DNA of 55,219 nucleotides from Cochliopodium minus (GCA_024220525.1 JAMYWO010000105.1:79214-134432), one strand, 5' to 3'; counted from the first letter of the stretch, positions 1-10,866 are shown. Notes: generated by a model from the letters alone, not told the origin. Made by a program: numbers and translations.

Positions 1-217
1 AAAAATAAAATAAAAATAAAATAAAAATAAAATAAAAATAAAATAAAAATAAAATAAAAATAAAAATAAAAATAAAATAAAAATAAAATAAAAATAAAAT
101 AAAAATAAAATAAAAATAAAAATAAAAAAAATAAAAAAAAAATAAAAAATAAAAATAAAATATTAAAAATTAAAAATAAAAAATAAAAAATAAAATGTAA
201 AAAATGAAAAACTAAAA
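1..217. repeat. A-rich low-complexity tract (AAAAT-type)
   Basis: Nearly pure A/T with a short AAAAT/AAAATA unit. It lies downstream of the last visible LIM exon on the minus strand, where it would read as a T-rich intron. A very similar AAAAAT tract ends block B at 21804-21960, just after the LIM exon there. The two tracts are probably parts of one intron that could not be assembled through. Confidence 0.85.
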
Positions 218-274
218 TAAAAATGATAAATAAAAATAATAAATATATTTTCTTGAAAAATGAAATTAAATTAC

Positions 275-1202
275 CCATTCATTTCAAAAAATTGTCCATT
301 CGAAAAAGCCTTGCTACAATTATTACAAGTGAAACATTTCTGATGCCAAGTCTTCCCTATGGCATTGACATAATTTCCTTCTATCGTTTGATTGCACTTC
401 CCACATGCCTTGGAGTTTGAGGAGCTAACATGCTCCTTGCAATATGGATATCCATCGATCTCAAAGAATTGCCCATTGGTGAATGGTGCTTTGCATGTGG
501 TGCATACAAAATGTTCTGGATGCCATTTCTTCCCTAAATTTCATTTCATTGATTAAATTTCGAAAGAAATAAGCTTATAATGAAAGAATCTTTGATCATG
601 TTCAATATTTGAATTGATCATATTTTAAATTTAAAGAAATTTCAGGATTTCATTTATGAATTTTTTTTTAACAGAACTGATTTGAACGTTAAAAACAAAA
701 AATGAAATATTTCATTTTTTCTTTCTAATTAAGATGTTATTCGGGCATATGAGTATCCACAAAAATTTTTTAATGCATAATAAAGATAAAGGTTATCTTT
801 GATTTCAATTATAGAATAATCACCATGATTTTAAGCATTATACTCAAAATGATATGATATAAACCACAACTCAAAATTTGATGCTAAGAAATTTCGAATA
901 ATTTTTTTATTTAAAAATATCACATTTTGTAATTTAAGAATGCATTAATGTGATTATTTACCTATTGCTATGGTAGATTTCCCATTTATCGGTTGATTGC
1001 AATGTGCGCATAAAGCAGAGAACATATTTTTGTTGCAATTTTCACAATAGGGCTTACCCTCTTTCTCATAGAATTTATTCATGTTCAATACAGACTCACA
1101 ATTTACGCATTGGAAATGTTCTGGATGATATAGCTTTCCCATGGCGTTCAATTTTTGTGAGGTGATTGATTTTTTGCAGGTGAAACAAATAGAATTATTC
1201 AT
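275..1202 (-). CDS. Multi-LIM-domain protein, 5' part (two exons)
   Basis: LIM domains are double zinc fingers that bind proteins, often at adhesion and cytoskeletal sites. Exon 1 is 1202-962 and begins with ATG (MNNSICFTC). The intron is 961-534 (GTAAAT...TTTAG). Exon 2 is 533-275. The spliced protein shows LIM1 (CFTC ... HPEHFQC ... CENC), LIM2 (CAHC ... HPEHFVC ... CKEH) and the first finger of LIM3 (CGKC ... HQKCFTC), ending FFEMNG. The frame then meets a stop within a GTAATT donor, so LIM3 lacks its second-finger end and the gene is incomplete on the left. The exon at 21803-21587 supplies the missing end in the right splice phase (GG|A) and would make a four-LIM protein of paxillin or LIM-only type. 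LIM identity is certain. The link to block B is inferred. Confidence 0.9.
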
Positions 1203-1384
1203 GTGTTCCTTTTCTTAATTTTATCCTGATGGATAAATTCAAAATTTTTTTTTTTTTTTTGTTAAAAGATTATATTGTGGAGATAAAAACTATTTTTTTC
1301 ATAAGAATTTCAATATTCTTCCCTAGGACTTGACATAGGCCAACTCAACTACCTCAACACCATAACTTAAATAGGATCTGTGAG

Positions 1385-2223
1385 GTGCAAAAGTACACAC
1401 TCAAACAATTTATCAAATTATTGAAGAATGATTCTCTCCTTCATATTTCTTTCCTTCGACAAAACTTTAGTTCTGAGATCATAAAGTATTTAGTTGGAGA
1501 TGTCAAATGTGATGTCAATGCTGTAGATCGTGACCAATTATCTCCATTTCATTTTTTCTTTGAAAGTTTTTGGAATGATTCCAATTTTTTAAATGAAGAA
1601 TTGAAACCAATTTTAATTCTTTCCATTTGTCATGGATTGGATCTTAATTTAGAAAATGATAAAGGAGATACTTTGAAAGAGGTTTTCATTGAAAAAGATT
1701 CTTCTTTCCAAATTTATTTTGGAAACTTGGAAAACAAAATTTTGTGTTACAAAATAAAATTATCACACATTCTCTCCTTCAAAATTTCAAAATATGTTTT
1801 GTTTGAAATTTTCAATTATTTCGTTTCGAATACTTTATTTCCTTCTCCAAAATTCGAAAAGGGAATTGATTTGATGAAATGAAGGACATCAAAAACTTTC
1901 AAATTCAAAAATTGGAACAACTAAACATCAAAAAAATAAAGTTGATGAATGATGAGTTTCAACAAAAAGAAAACGGGTTTGAAAAATTGAATGAGAAAAA
2001 AAGAAAGATCAAAGAATTAAGTGAACAAATCTCTTTAAAAGATCAGTTGTTGAGCAAAAAAGAATCAAAAATAAATGAGAAGGACAGGTTATTGAATGAG
2101 AAGGATGATTTGATATTTGAGAGTAATAAGAGAATAAAAGAGAAAGTTGAAAAAATAATAAATAATATTTTAATATATATTATTTATTATTTAATTTTTA
2201 TTAACATAAACAGACTCTCTTGA
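1385..2223 (+). pseudogene. Ankyrin-like plus coiled-coil remnant
   Basis: Two reading frames overlap at an ATGA near 1879-1882. The first (1385-1882) carries degenerate ankyrin-like units, including the stretches DVNAVDRDQLSPFHFF and LDLNLENDKGDTLKEVF. The second (1879-2223) is a lysine- and glutamate-rich coiled coil with KESKINEKDRLLNEKDDL-type repeats. No ATG opens the first frame; it starts from a non-ATG codon after an upstream stop. Ankyrin repeats followed by a coiled coil is also the layout of the neighbouring minus-strand gene (2490-6830). This piece is therefore best read as a decayed relative of that gene, or less likely as part of a short gene with an unrecognised intron. Confidence 0.45.
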
Positions 2224-2489
2224 TAAATATTTGTTGCAACTCGAGTCTTTGGAGTGATTTGCTATTCATATCCTTTTTCAGGTAAAGAATTTCTTTCTGC
2301 AAATGAAACAAGTCGACGGTTTGAGATTGATCTGTGGATTATTTTCTATTTAACCTCAGATTTATTCTTGTCAGATTCAAACAAATCTTCTATTTTACTT
2401 TAATTTACTTAATTTCAAAACCAAATTGAGTTTCTTTTAAACAAAATGTTTTGAATTTAAATTTTTTTTTAATATACAAATTCCATGGA
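2224..2489. other. Intergenic stretch with a possible minus-strand coiled-coil fragment
   Basis: No complete gene is visible. Read on the minus strand, about 2215-2340 encodes a heptad-like run (for example FHLQKEILYLKKDM), but no start or splice sites fix it. It may be a leftover of the ankyrin/coiled-coil family seen on both sides. Confidence 0.25.
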
Positions 2490-5400
2490 TTAATTAATCA
2501 AATCATTCATCATTTGTTTAAATTTAAGATTTTCATCAAATGAAATATCTAACTGGCTTTTGATCAAGTTGAATTTTTCTAGAAGTTGTTCATACCTTTT
2601 CTCTCGAAGATCCTTATTGTCTTTATCCGAAATTTCCAACTGTTCTTTAGATTCTTTTAGCTCATTTCTAATAAATTTCTGTTCCGAGAGTAATCTTTTA
2701 TTTTTTTTTTCAAGTTTTAGACAGAAATTTTTGAGATTTTCAAATTCTGAGTTCAAAGAATTAAGATCAAGTTTTAGTTTGTTATTCTCTTCCATTAAAA
2801 GTTTTAATTCTTCATCTTTTTTCTCATTCAATTTGTCATTTTTAAGGTTCGTTAAAAAAGACTCTGTTTGTTTAGTGGTGTAAAGAGGGTTATTGAAGTT
2901 TTGTATCATATATGATTCTACTTGTTTTTTCATTACTAAATGAGAAAAGAGTAAATTTTCTGACATGCTCTTTTTAGATTGAGAAAAGTGTCTATTATCT
3001 TCTTTTGCAAAAAGATTGAAAGAATTACTTGTCTCTTCTTTCTTCAAAAACTTTGAGTAGTCATTATTTTTTGCAAGTGTCAAAACAGTTTCTCCAAGTT
3101 TGTTATTTACGTTCAAATCACTTTTTTTCTCAATCATAAACTTTACCATTTCTAGATTTGAATTATTAAATGCAATGTGGAGAGGCGTATTGCCCATAGA
3201 ATCTTGAGCATTCAAATCACTTTTACTTTCGATTAGATACTTTGTAATGTCGGTGTTTTTGTTGTTTTCACAAGAGAAAAGAAGCGGAGTGTTTCCGAAT
3301 AAATCTTTTTGATCCAAACTAAAATTTTCAACACTCTTTTTCATACTTTTTACTAAAAGATCAATGAAATCAAGATTGTTGTTAAACCCACAAGCAAAGT
3401 GAAGAGCAGAATTTCCATATATATCTTTTATACTCAAATTACTTTTCTCTATCAAATGTTCCAAAACACTTGAGTTTTGGTTGAATTTACAAGCAAAGTG
3501 AAAAGGAGTATTCCCATAATCATTTCGTTCATTTGGATCTCCATTGTTTTCCAACATAAATTTAATTATTTCTGGTTTTTGAATTCTCTTACAAGCAAAA
3601 TGAAAAGGGGTATTTCCAAATTCATCCTTTTTGTTCAGTTCAAATTTTTTTTTGATCAAAAATTTTATTATTTCCATTTTAATATTCTTATTTCTGCACA
3701 GCAGATGGAAAAAATGGTTGCTTTCAGAAAGAGATTTTACCTCTTTGATGTTTTCAACCAAGAATTCAATCATTTTCAAGTTGTTTGATTTCGTAACGAT
3801 TTCAAGAACATTAGGAATTCGATTCAAGATTTCCAAGAAATTTCGTTGGTTTTCCACAATGAAAAATTCTTCCAAGCACAAATTAGCGTGTTTCAAATGT
3901 TGTTTTTCCAATTTTGAATTTTCTTCTACTTCAAGTAATTCTCTAAAAAAATCCATAAATATTCTCGAAGATGAATCTTTATCAGAAGTATTGATTTGAA
4001 TAGATCTGGAGAGATGATGAGACAAAAAAGGGAAAATCATTGTGGAAAACATCCATTCTCTCTTTGTATTTTTAATCCAATCAATAATAGATTTGTTGTC
4101 GAGAATACAATTGAAAATGTACTTGGAACAGAAATACTCTTTGAAAAGAATGGTGAGAAAAGATAAATAAATTAAATTCATTGAAAATCTCTCTTTTTTG
4201 GATTTTGAATATTCCACATTCTTCCATCAACTTGATCAATTTCGATTTCATTTTCAATTTTTTCTTTCTGTAAGTATCATTGATTTGCTGATTTCCGAAA
4301 GCAATGTTTTTCCAAATGAAATCGCCAACCTCTTTCTGTGTCAACTCTAATTTTTTGTTTTTGAAGGTTTCAAAAGAGATGAATTGGATGATCTCTTCCA
4401 ACATTTCACCATAATATTCTTCCACATTCTTTTTGAACAAAATGTGCACGATGATTTCGTAAAAATCTCCTATTTTGGTGATGCCTTTCAAACTGTCATT
4501 TTGTTTATTTTCTAAAATCCAGCAAGTAATCTCAAGGAAAAAAGGAATGTGGCACAACGATTCCAAGGACTCGTTACTTTTCAAAATCTCAAAAAAAAAA
4601 TTCTTCGAAAAATTTTCATTTCCAAGAAAATAATTGTCCACAAAAGTGCTGATACCATCCCCGTCGTAACCGGTGATCAAGAAATGTCTCGTCAAAAAAT
4701 GGAATGTGATTCCTTTTTCACCACAAGGCCTTGTGGTGAAAACAAAGTTTTTGAAAAGAAAAGGAGTTTTCAAAGATTCTTTCATTCTCGTAAGTTTCTT
4801 TCTCTGACTCTCCGAATGACTCGAAACATCGTCCGTTCCATCCACCACTATCAAAACATTCCCGTCCTTGTTGGAGTTGATGATGATATCTTTCACTGTT
4901 TGCATTTCTTTACTTGTAAAACGGTTGGAGAAATAAACTCTGAAAATGTAATCGAAAAAGTCTTTGTCCTTTTCAAAATGTAGGCTTTTCAAATCCACCA
5001 AAAAAACAAAGTCGAAAATTCCCTCCCATGAAGGATCGTTATAAAACTGATAGCAAATAAAATTTGAAAGAAAAGTTTTTCCTGTCCCTTTTTCTCCTTG
5101 AAACACAATTTGGTTACTTTCAGATTTATCAAAGCAACGATGAAATTCTTTCCCCGCTTTTTCAATGAAATTTCCTTTCTTCACGATTTCTTCGATTTGA
5201 AGAGGAACGTAATCTGTGATTTTTCGCTCTTTTTTAAAGTTCAAAGAAGAAATGGAGAAGCTGCTCTCATTGTAATGTTGATTCTTCATCAAAAAAAGCA
5301 TTTCTTTCATCAACTTTTTCTCCTTATTTTTTTCAATCAAAACGAGATTTAATTCTCCGTTATGTCTCTTATACAATTCAAAGGAATTATCAACACGAAC

Positions 5401-6830
5401 CTTACTTGCATGAAGATGATAACCATGAGGAAAAACGCCCTTTGAAATCAAGGGAATGCCAATAAAAGTAGGGTTAAACGCTTTGCCAATATTTCCATAC
5501 CTGCAAAAAATCTCCACCTTTGTTTTCTTATTCTTTTTTTTTGCTAATCTTCTAAGATGTTCCACTATTTGTTGGGGATTTAAAAAAAGAAGGTATTCTC
5601 TCTCGTTTTCAATGTAATTGTTCGTGTTATCATTAGTATTGGTATTATAATTATAATTATAATTATTGTTATAATTATAATCAATGGTATCATTATAATC
5701 ATTGGTATCATTATAATCATTAGTATCATTATTGTTATAATTATTGTTTTCATAATAGTTATCGTTAGTTTTATCATAATAGTTATCGTTAGTGTTATTG
5801 GTGATCTCTTCATCATGGTTACTTTCGTTTTGTAAAACAGTCTCCAAATAGGAAGAAAAAAGGCTCCTGTACTCTCCTTTTATTTGCATTTCTTTGGTCT
5901 CTTGTCCTGCTTCACTGGAAGTGATGCACCAAACACCTCTGTGATATGAATTTTCGATGAGATCATCTGTTTCATTGATTACAGGCTCTTCTTCAAGACC
6001 ATTTCCAGAATAACAAGTGTCAAGAATGAGCAAAATGTGTTTATGATTCATTTTTAAAATATAATCTATCAGTTCCTTCATTTCAAACGCTCCTTCTCCC
6101 TCTTTCCCCTTTTCGAAATCTTTGCAACACAGATAAAATTTTTTTTCTTCCTCGTCATTATATCCGTGCCCTGAGAAATAAAACACCATCAAACTTTTGT
6201 CGTGATCTTTAATTTTTTCTTTTTTTTGATACTTTTCCAATATTTTCTTCATTTCTTCTTTTGTGAGATCCATCCCTTTTTCTTTCACTGTAAACCCCTT
6301 TTGAAAAAATAAATTCCCGATTCTCTCGCAATCATGCTTGGTCCCCTTCAAATTTTTTGCGTTCTCGCTGTCGTACGTATTGTTCCCAAATAGGAAAATT
6401 TCCGCTCTTTCGTAAATACTAAAAGTCTTTTTAAAAATTTATTGATTTATCAAAATCTCTTTAAGATTTCCAATTATAATAAATTTTACATTTACCTCTT
6501 TCAATTTTGGATTTTCCTTCTTTAATCCTTTGGAAATTTTTTCCAATTCTTCCTTAAAATAGGCAAGAAAAAATTCATCTTTCTGAATTGTTAGAAACAA
6601 AAATTAAATATAAAATTAAAGAATATAGTTTTAAATATTACTCTTATGATATCCCAATTTTCTTTTATATTTCTATCAGTTAGATAATACAATTCTAAAT
6701 ATTTTGAAATAGAAAGGTCAGGGAGATCACTTTTATTTTCTAAAAATAATTTGATCCAATCAAAATGGGTTTCAGTCTTTAATAATTTCAGAATTTCAAT
6801 AAATTGATCAACACACAAGGGAGAATCCAT
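2490..6830 (-). CDS. Metacaspase-NACHT-ankyrin-coiled-coil protein (NLR-like), with one frame break
   Basis: Likely a cytosolic sensor/effector: a caspase-like Cys protease joined to a NACHT NTPase and ankyrin repeats. Exons: 6830-6642 (ATG start, helical N-terminus), 6582-6496 and 6426 onward. The p20 protease begins AEIFLFGNNTYD and has both catalytic motifs, YFSGHG (His about residue 178) and LDTCYSG (Cys about 230). An Asn/Tyr/Asp-rich linker follows (DNA about 5630-5810). The NACHT domain shows Walker A GEKGTGKT, Walker B VLIVVDGTDD and FTTRP, then a winged-helix region. This frame stops at 4081. The next part (six or so ankyrin repeats with GNTPLHIA-type cores, then about 130 residues of coiled coil, stop at 2490) is in another frame with no ATG at its start. 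The typical end-of-NACHT motif (SFQ-EYF) is restored across CAAAGAG at 4143-4137 by one base fewer in the A run at 4142-4140. Sequencing error, real mutation or recoding cannot be told apart here. Confidence 0.85.
5630..5815. repeat. Simple repeat coding Asn/Asp/Tyr
   Basis: ATAATCATT- and GTATCATTATAAT-type units, read on the minus strand as an N/D/Y-rich linker between the protease and NACHT parts of the NLR-like protein. Length is likely to vary between individuals. Confidence 0.8.
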
Positions 6831-6939
6831 CAAGTTTTTTTTTATTTTTATAACATAATAAAATTTTTTATTTTCTATTCAAATTTATCAAATAATGGTA
6901 ATATAAACCAAAGAATCAAAAACAACTCATCTTAGAAGA

Positions 6940-7500
6940 TTCATAGAAGATGGAATAAAAGAAAAAGAATTCCCTTGTTTCCAAGCTTTATCCATAAAAA
7001 GAAGGATCCATCATCAAGAAAAGCTAATAACACTTGTAAAAACTTTCTAAAAGAATTTCCTGAAGTAGGATTGATTATTTGTGTAGGGGTCACTCTAGCT
7101 GTGACCCTCTTTTCTACAAAAAGAACATACGTTAGACCTTCTAATTGTGAAAAGCTTTCGTGACCAGACTTATGAATTTCACATCGGCAAGAATAATGTT
7201 TGTTTACAACCTCTCCCATCTCATATTTCTCCTATTTTTATGACCAACATCAATCATTTTGCTAATAAATCTCCTCATTTTCATTTTACTTATCAATTGT
7301 ATTGTCAAGAATCCCTTGAAGGGAGAGACCCTCCATTCTTTTTTTCTTTACCATTATAACCCCAATAACATTATTTTGATTTGTAATCAGTACAGTGTCT
7401 CTTTAGATGTCCCTCCCAAACATTTTAACTACTTTTATGTTTATTTAGGAAGATCCTTCTTACTTTTCCATTTTTTTTTGCGAATCAAATAGTTTAAAAG
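6940..7500 (+). pseudogene. Unrecognised coding-like patch in several frames
   Basis: Base composition is less A/T-extreme than the flanks, and open stretches occur in three frames (about 6975-7163, 7147-7359 and 7259-7492). None is recognisable, and there are no convincing splice sites joining them. A 7-bp inverted repeat (GGGTCAC...GTGACCC) sits near 7086-7106. The patch could be a decayed gene or an element remnant. The opposite strand also has an open frame (7219-6941) that I take as chance. The remaining sequence to 7774 shows nothing recognisable. Confidence 0.25.
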
Positions 7501-7774
7501 ATTGTAGTTAAACATAAACTTTATTTATTTACAATTTTTAAAAATAAAAATAGGATTTTAAAACTATTTTTTTTTTCTTATTTTTATTTATCGAGATGAG
7601 CAAAATCCACAAGACCATTCTTAACTTCTCCAAAAACTGGGATTCAAAGAAGATCAAAAACTATAGAACACATCTTTTTATTCTGAAAAAGCTTTGAATT
7701 CAAATCAAAATTTTTTAAAAGAAATAATATTATATTAATGGAAAATAATTATTTTAATTGTATGGTAAATTATT

Positions 7775-8461
7775 TTATTTCTTTTGGATAAATTGATAGT
7801 TTGGAGTAGAAGCAGGAAGTTTATCATTTTTATGATACTTGTAATTTTGTGGAAAACTTAATTCTTCATTTGAAAAAGTCAAGAAATCAGTATTGATGGT
7901 GCTCAAGTAGGAACAGCAGATAGATCCAGTACTCTTGCAAGTATCTCCAAAAGAGCTGGAAAGAGAAAAGTAGACTCTTCCACTATTAACCACAAATCCT
8001 TTTTTAAGGGTGACCTGATTTTGGGAACAAGCTGTGACAAATTTGTCAGTGCTATCACAGTAATTTGTTTTGACTGTTGTTTTTGGATTTCTTGCGTAAT
8101 GTATATTAGCATCTAAAACTCTGAATGGTCTTGTAGGTTGCAATGATACTACATATTGTGTGTATGGAATCTCAGGATCGGTTTCATAAATCTCCACAAA
8201 GTGTACCAATGATTTTTTATGATCAATATCTGTACAAAAGTATTCTGCATTCAAATCAAAAGTTAAAGTTAGGCATGAATCTATTCTCTTTCCAACTAAA
8301 AGATTTGCTTCTTCATAATTATGAAAATCTTGACATGATCCAAGATATTCTATTTGGAATGCAACTGGTTCATTATTCAATGATGATCTTCCAACTCTTT
8401 TTTGTGCAAAAGAATTATTGAGGACTGCACAAATTACTAATAACAAAACAAATACTTTCAT
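7775..8461 (-). CDS. Secreted Cys-containing protein, family member 1
   Basis: This is a single exon of 228 codons. It starts with a clear signal peptide (MKVFVLLLVICAVLNNSFA), followed by QKRVGR. The mature part shares ordered motifs with the next two genes: VA.QIEYLGSC, a central CTDI, VEIYET, RPFRVLD, DYC/NYC and CCSY. About eight conserved cysteines suggest a disulphide-bonded extracellular or vesicular domain. I recognise no named family. It is divergent from family member 2, with about 190 bp between start codons, so the pair could share a promoter. It lacks the repetitive tail of member 3. Confidence 0.85.
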   Translation of the reverse strand: MKVFVLLLVICAVLNNSFAQKRVGRSSLNNEPVAFQIEYLGSCQDFHNYEEANLLVGKRIDSCLTLTFDLNAEYFCTDIDHKKSLVHFVEIYETDPEIPYTQYVVSLQPTRPFRVLDANIHYARNPKTTVKTNYCDSTDKFVTACSQNQVTLKKGFVVNSGRVYFSLSSSFGDTCKSTGSICCSYLSTINTDFLTFSNEELSFPQNYKYHKNDKLPASTPNYQFIQKK

Positions 8462-8652
8462 TTTTTTTTTTTTTTGAAAAATAATAAAAAAATTTATTTA
8501 AACAATCAAAATTTAACCTACAAATTCTCTCAAAATGAATCACTTACAGAATGAAATCTTTTTTTTTTCAAAGAAGCAAGTGAAGAGAAATTATATTTTT
8601 TTTTTAATTTTTGACACAAAAAATGGCAAATTTTAAAAAAAACAAAAAAAAA

Positions 8653-9458
8653 ATGAGAAAAAATTTATCTTTCTTTTTTCTATTTTTGATATTATCTCTC
8701 TCCTGCTGTGAGGTAATTAAATTAGCAAAAAATAGAGGGAGAACAGTATCACCACAAAATGTTGCTCTTCAAATAGAGTTTTTAGGACCTTGTAATAAAT
8801 TTTATCAAAAATAAAAAAAGATGAAAAAAATAAATGCACCATAAATTGAAAATAACAATGGAATATCAATAAAATATTATATTTTTTAAATCAAAAAGGT
8901 GATAAATTTAATACTTTGGATACAATTTCTGTCAGTCAATTTACAAACCAAGGGTGTTTACCTATTCTTACAACTGCTGGAAATCATGATAAAAATGATT
9001 TGAATGCATATATATTATGTACCAATATAGATGAATCAAGATCATTGGTGACAATTGTTGAAGTCTATCCTGGAGCTAATGATTCTAATCCACCACCCCC
9101 ATTCATAGTATCACTCGTACCGAAACGTCCATTTAGAGTATTAAATGGAGCAACCTATAAAAGAAGACCATCATGCCAAGTAACTAAAGATTTTTGCACT
9201 GAAAATCATTCAATGGTTACCAAATGTAAAGAAAATGAGGTTGTTATGAAACACAAGTATGTAATGTCAAATGATCTCATTTATATCATCCCTAAAGGAT
9301 ATTCCACTGTTTCTTGTTATCCTTCAACAAATACCTGTTGTGAATATGTAGCTCCTAATTACGAAGGTGGTATTTGCCAAGAAGGAACTATACAAAATCC
9401 TAATAGACTTTTAAATTTTGATTTTGATGATGATGGAGATAATAAAAAGCATCATTAA
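8653..9458 (+). CDS. Secreted Cys-containing protein, family member 2 (one intron)
   Basis: Exon 1 is 8653-8791, the intron 8792-8898 (GTAATA...AAAAAG) and exon 2 8899-9458. The splice was chosen because it rebuilds the family motif LGPC-DKFNT, matching LGTCEQFNT in member 3. The start at 8653 gives a compact signal peptide (MRKNLSFFFLFLILSLSCC); an in-frame ATG at 8623 would add ten basic residues. Shared features are GRTVSP near the mature N-terminus, CTNIDE, VEVYPG, RPFRVLNG, RRPSC, DFC and CCEYV. The C-terminus is short and acidic. Function is unknown; the family appears to be a local duplication. Confidence 0.85.
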
Positions 9459-9843
9459 TTTTATTTTAAATTTCAATTAAAAATCTTTAAATTTTCAAAA
9501 TTTTTCATTAATAGCAAAACAACATTCTTCTCTATCTCCAATAATTCTTGTTTGAACTCGATATTTAAAAAAAGATTCATATTTTAAAAAAAAAATTTTG
9601 TTTTTAACTCACTTCTTTCTGGACAATAAAAAATCTGATGAAAACAGATTAAAATTACAATTAAAGTGTTTTTTGATGTTCTTGAGAAAAACTTTCACTT
9701 TTTTCTATTCTGATTTCTTATTGAATATAAAAAAAAAAATTTGACACTATAAAAAAAAGATGCCATTTCAAATTAAAATAAATTTTTTAAAAAATTTATT
9801 AATAAAAAAAAAAAAATTAAAAAAAAGGAAAAAATACTTAGCA

Positions 9844-10866
9844 ATGAAATTACTTGCATTATTGATTGTTTTTCTTATTGCTACCTCTGCAATGGGAAAA
9901 ATTAACACTGTTAACAAACGTGCAGGAAGAACAGCATCTCCAGAAGCAATTGCACTCACTTTTATTTATCTTGGAACCTGCGAACAATTTAACACTGTTC
10001 GTTCCAGTATTGCAATCAGTGCTATCCCAGATTCTGGTTGTTTGCCATTAGTTAATGCTCCTGGTTTTGCTGCAACTGATGATATTATTGCTGATGTACT
10101 TTGTACTAACATTGGAAGAAATAGAGCTCAAATTGATTTTGTAGAAATCTACCAAACTGTTGAATCCAATCCATTTCTTTCTCCATATTCTATCTCATGG
10201 GTTCCAAATGCTCCTTTCAAAGTTCTTGCAACTGGAGTAACTTATTTGAGAAGACCATCTTGTTCCACCCAAAAAGACTACTGTTCAACCACCAATTATG
10301 TTCTCAACTGTGCTGAAAGTCCAGTTGCATTGAAAAATGGTTATGTAATTTCAAATGATGAAGTATTTGTTTTGGTTAAAGGAGCTGCAGTTGGTTGTGG
10401 ACAAGCAATCAATTCTTGTTGTGCATACGTCAACTCTGTATTCTGCCCAAGAAATGCAACAAATGCAGTTTTGACATTCAACTGGGATAGCTTGAACCAT
10501 CATGATGATGATCACCATGGACATAACAACGGTTATAATGGAAATAACGGACACAACAACGGACACAACAATGGACACAATAACAATAATCACTATGACA
10601 ATGATGATGACAACAATGATGATGATAATGATAACTATGGTTACAACGGACACAACAACGGACACAACAACGGACATAATAACGGACACAACAACGGACA
10701 TAATAACGGACACAACAACGGACATAATAACGGACACAACAACGGACACAACAACGGACATAATAACGGACACGGACACAAGAATGCTGAAGAAGTTAAA
10801 AATGTTGATAAAGTAGTCAATACTGTTGCAAATGATGACAATGAAGAAGATGATAAAAAGAAATAA
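9844..10866 (+). CDS. Secreted Cys-containing protein, family member 3, with Gly-His-Asn repeat tail
   Basis: The start at 9844 was chosen because it gives the signal peptide MKLLALLIVFLIATSAMG; the frame is open upstream but runs into A-rich leader sequence. The mature domain carries the family motifs (GRTASPEAIAL, LGTC, CTNIGR, VEIYQT, APFKVLATG, RRPSC, DYC, CCAYV). After about residue 217 the protein becomes HHDDDHHGHNNG followed by about a dozen GHNN units, then an acidic-lysine end. The His-rich tail could bind divalent metals, which is inference. This is the only member of the three with a tail. Intronless as read. Confidence 0.88.
   Translation: MKLLALLIVFLIATSAMGKINTVNKRAGRTASPEAIALTFIYLGTCEQFNTVRSSIAISAIPDSGCLPLVNAPGFAATDDIIADVLCTNIGRNRAQIDFVEIYQTVESNPFLSPYSISWVPNAPFKVLATGVTYLRRPSCSTQKDYCSTTNYVLNCAESPVALKNGYVISNDEVFVLVKGAAVGCGQAINSCCAYVNSVFCPRNATNAVLTFNWDSLNHHDDDHHGHNNGYNGNNGHNNGHNNGHNNNNHYDNDDDNNDDDNDNYGYNGHNNGHNNGHNNGHNNGHNNGHNNGHNNGHNNGHNNGHNNGHGHKNAEEVKNVDKVVNTVANDDNEEDDKKK
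10528..10783 (+). repeat. 12-bp tandem repeat coding GHNN
   Basis: Units alternate between GGACACAACAAC and GGACATAATAAC, giving the same Gly-His-Asn-Asn peptide with synonymous differences. The most regular block is 10646-10777. The alternation suggests duplication of 24-bp pairs. Confidence 0.9.

Noticed and set aside
1879-1882. ATGA overlap as translational coupling
   Set aside because: Such coupling belongs to prokaryotes or viruses; all surrounding genes are spliced eukaryotic genes, so decay or a missed intron is more likely.
4217-4217. Independent start for the ankyrin protein here
   Set aside because: The codon is GTG, not ATG, and the upstream sequence is the end of the NACHT domain; the ankyrin part is better read as a continuation.
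5580-5816. Minus-strand Ile/Thr/Met-rich frame
   Set aside because: Alternative frame of the Asn/Asp/Tyr linker repeat inside the NLR-like gene.
7086-7106. Hairpin GGGTCAC...GTGACCC as a terminator or regulatory element
   Set aside because: A 7-bp inverted repeat is expected by chance in 55 kb and Rho-independent termination does not apply to a nuclear genome.
6941-7219. Minus-strand 92-codon frame
   Set aside because: No ATG context, splice sites or recognisable motif; it overlaps coding-like frames on the other strand.
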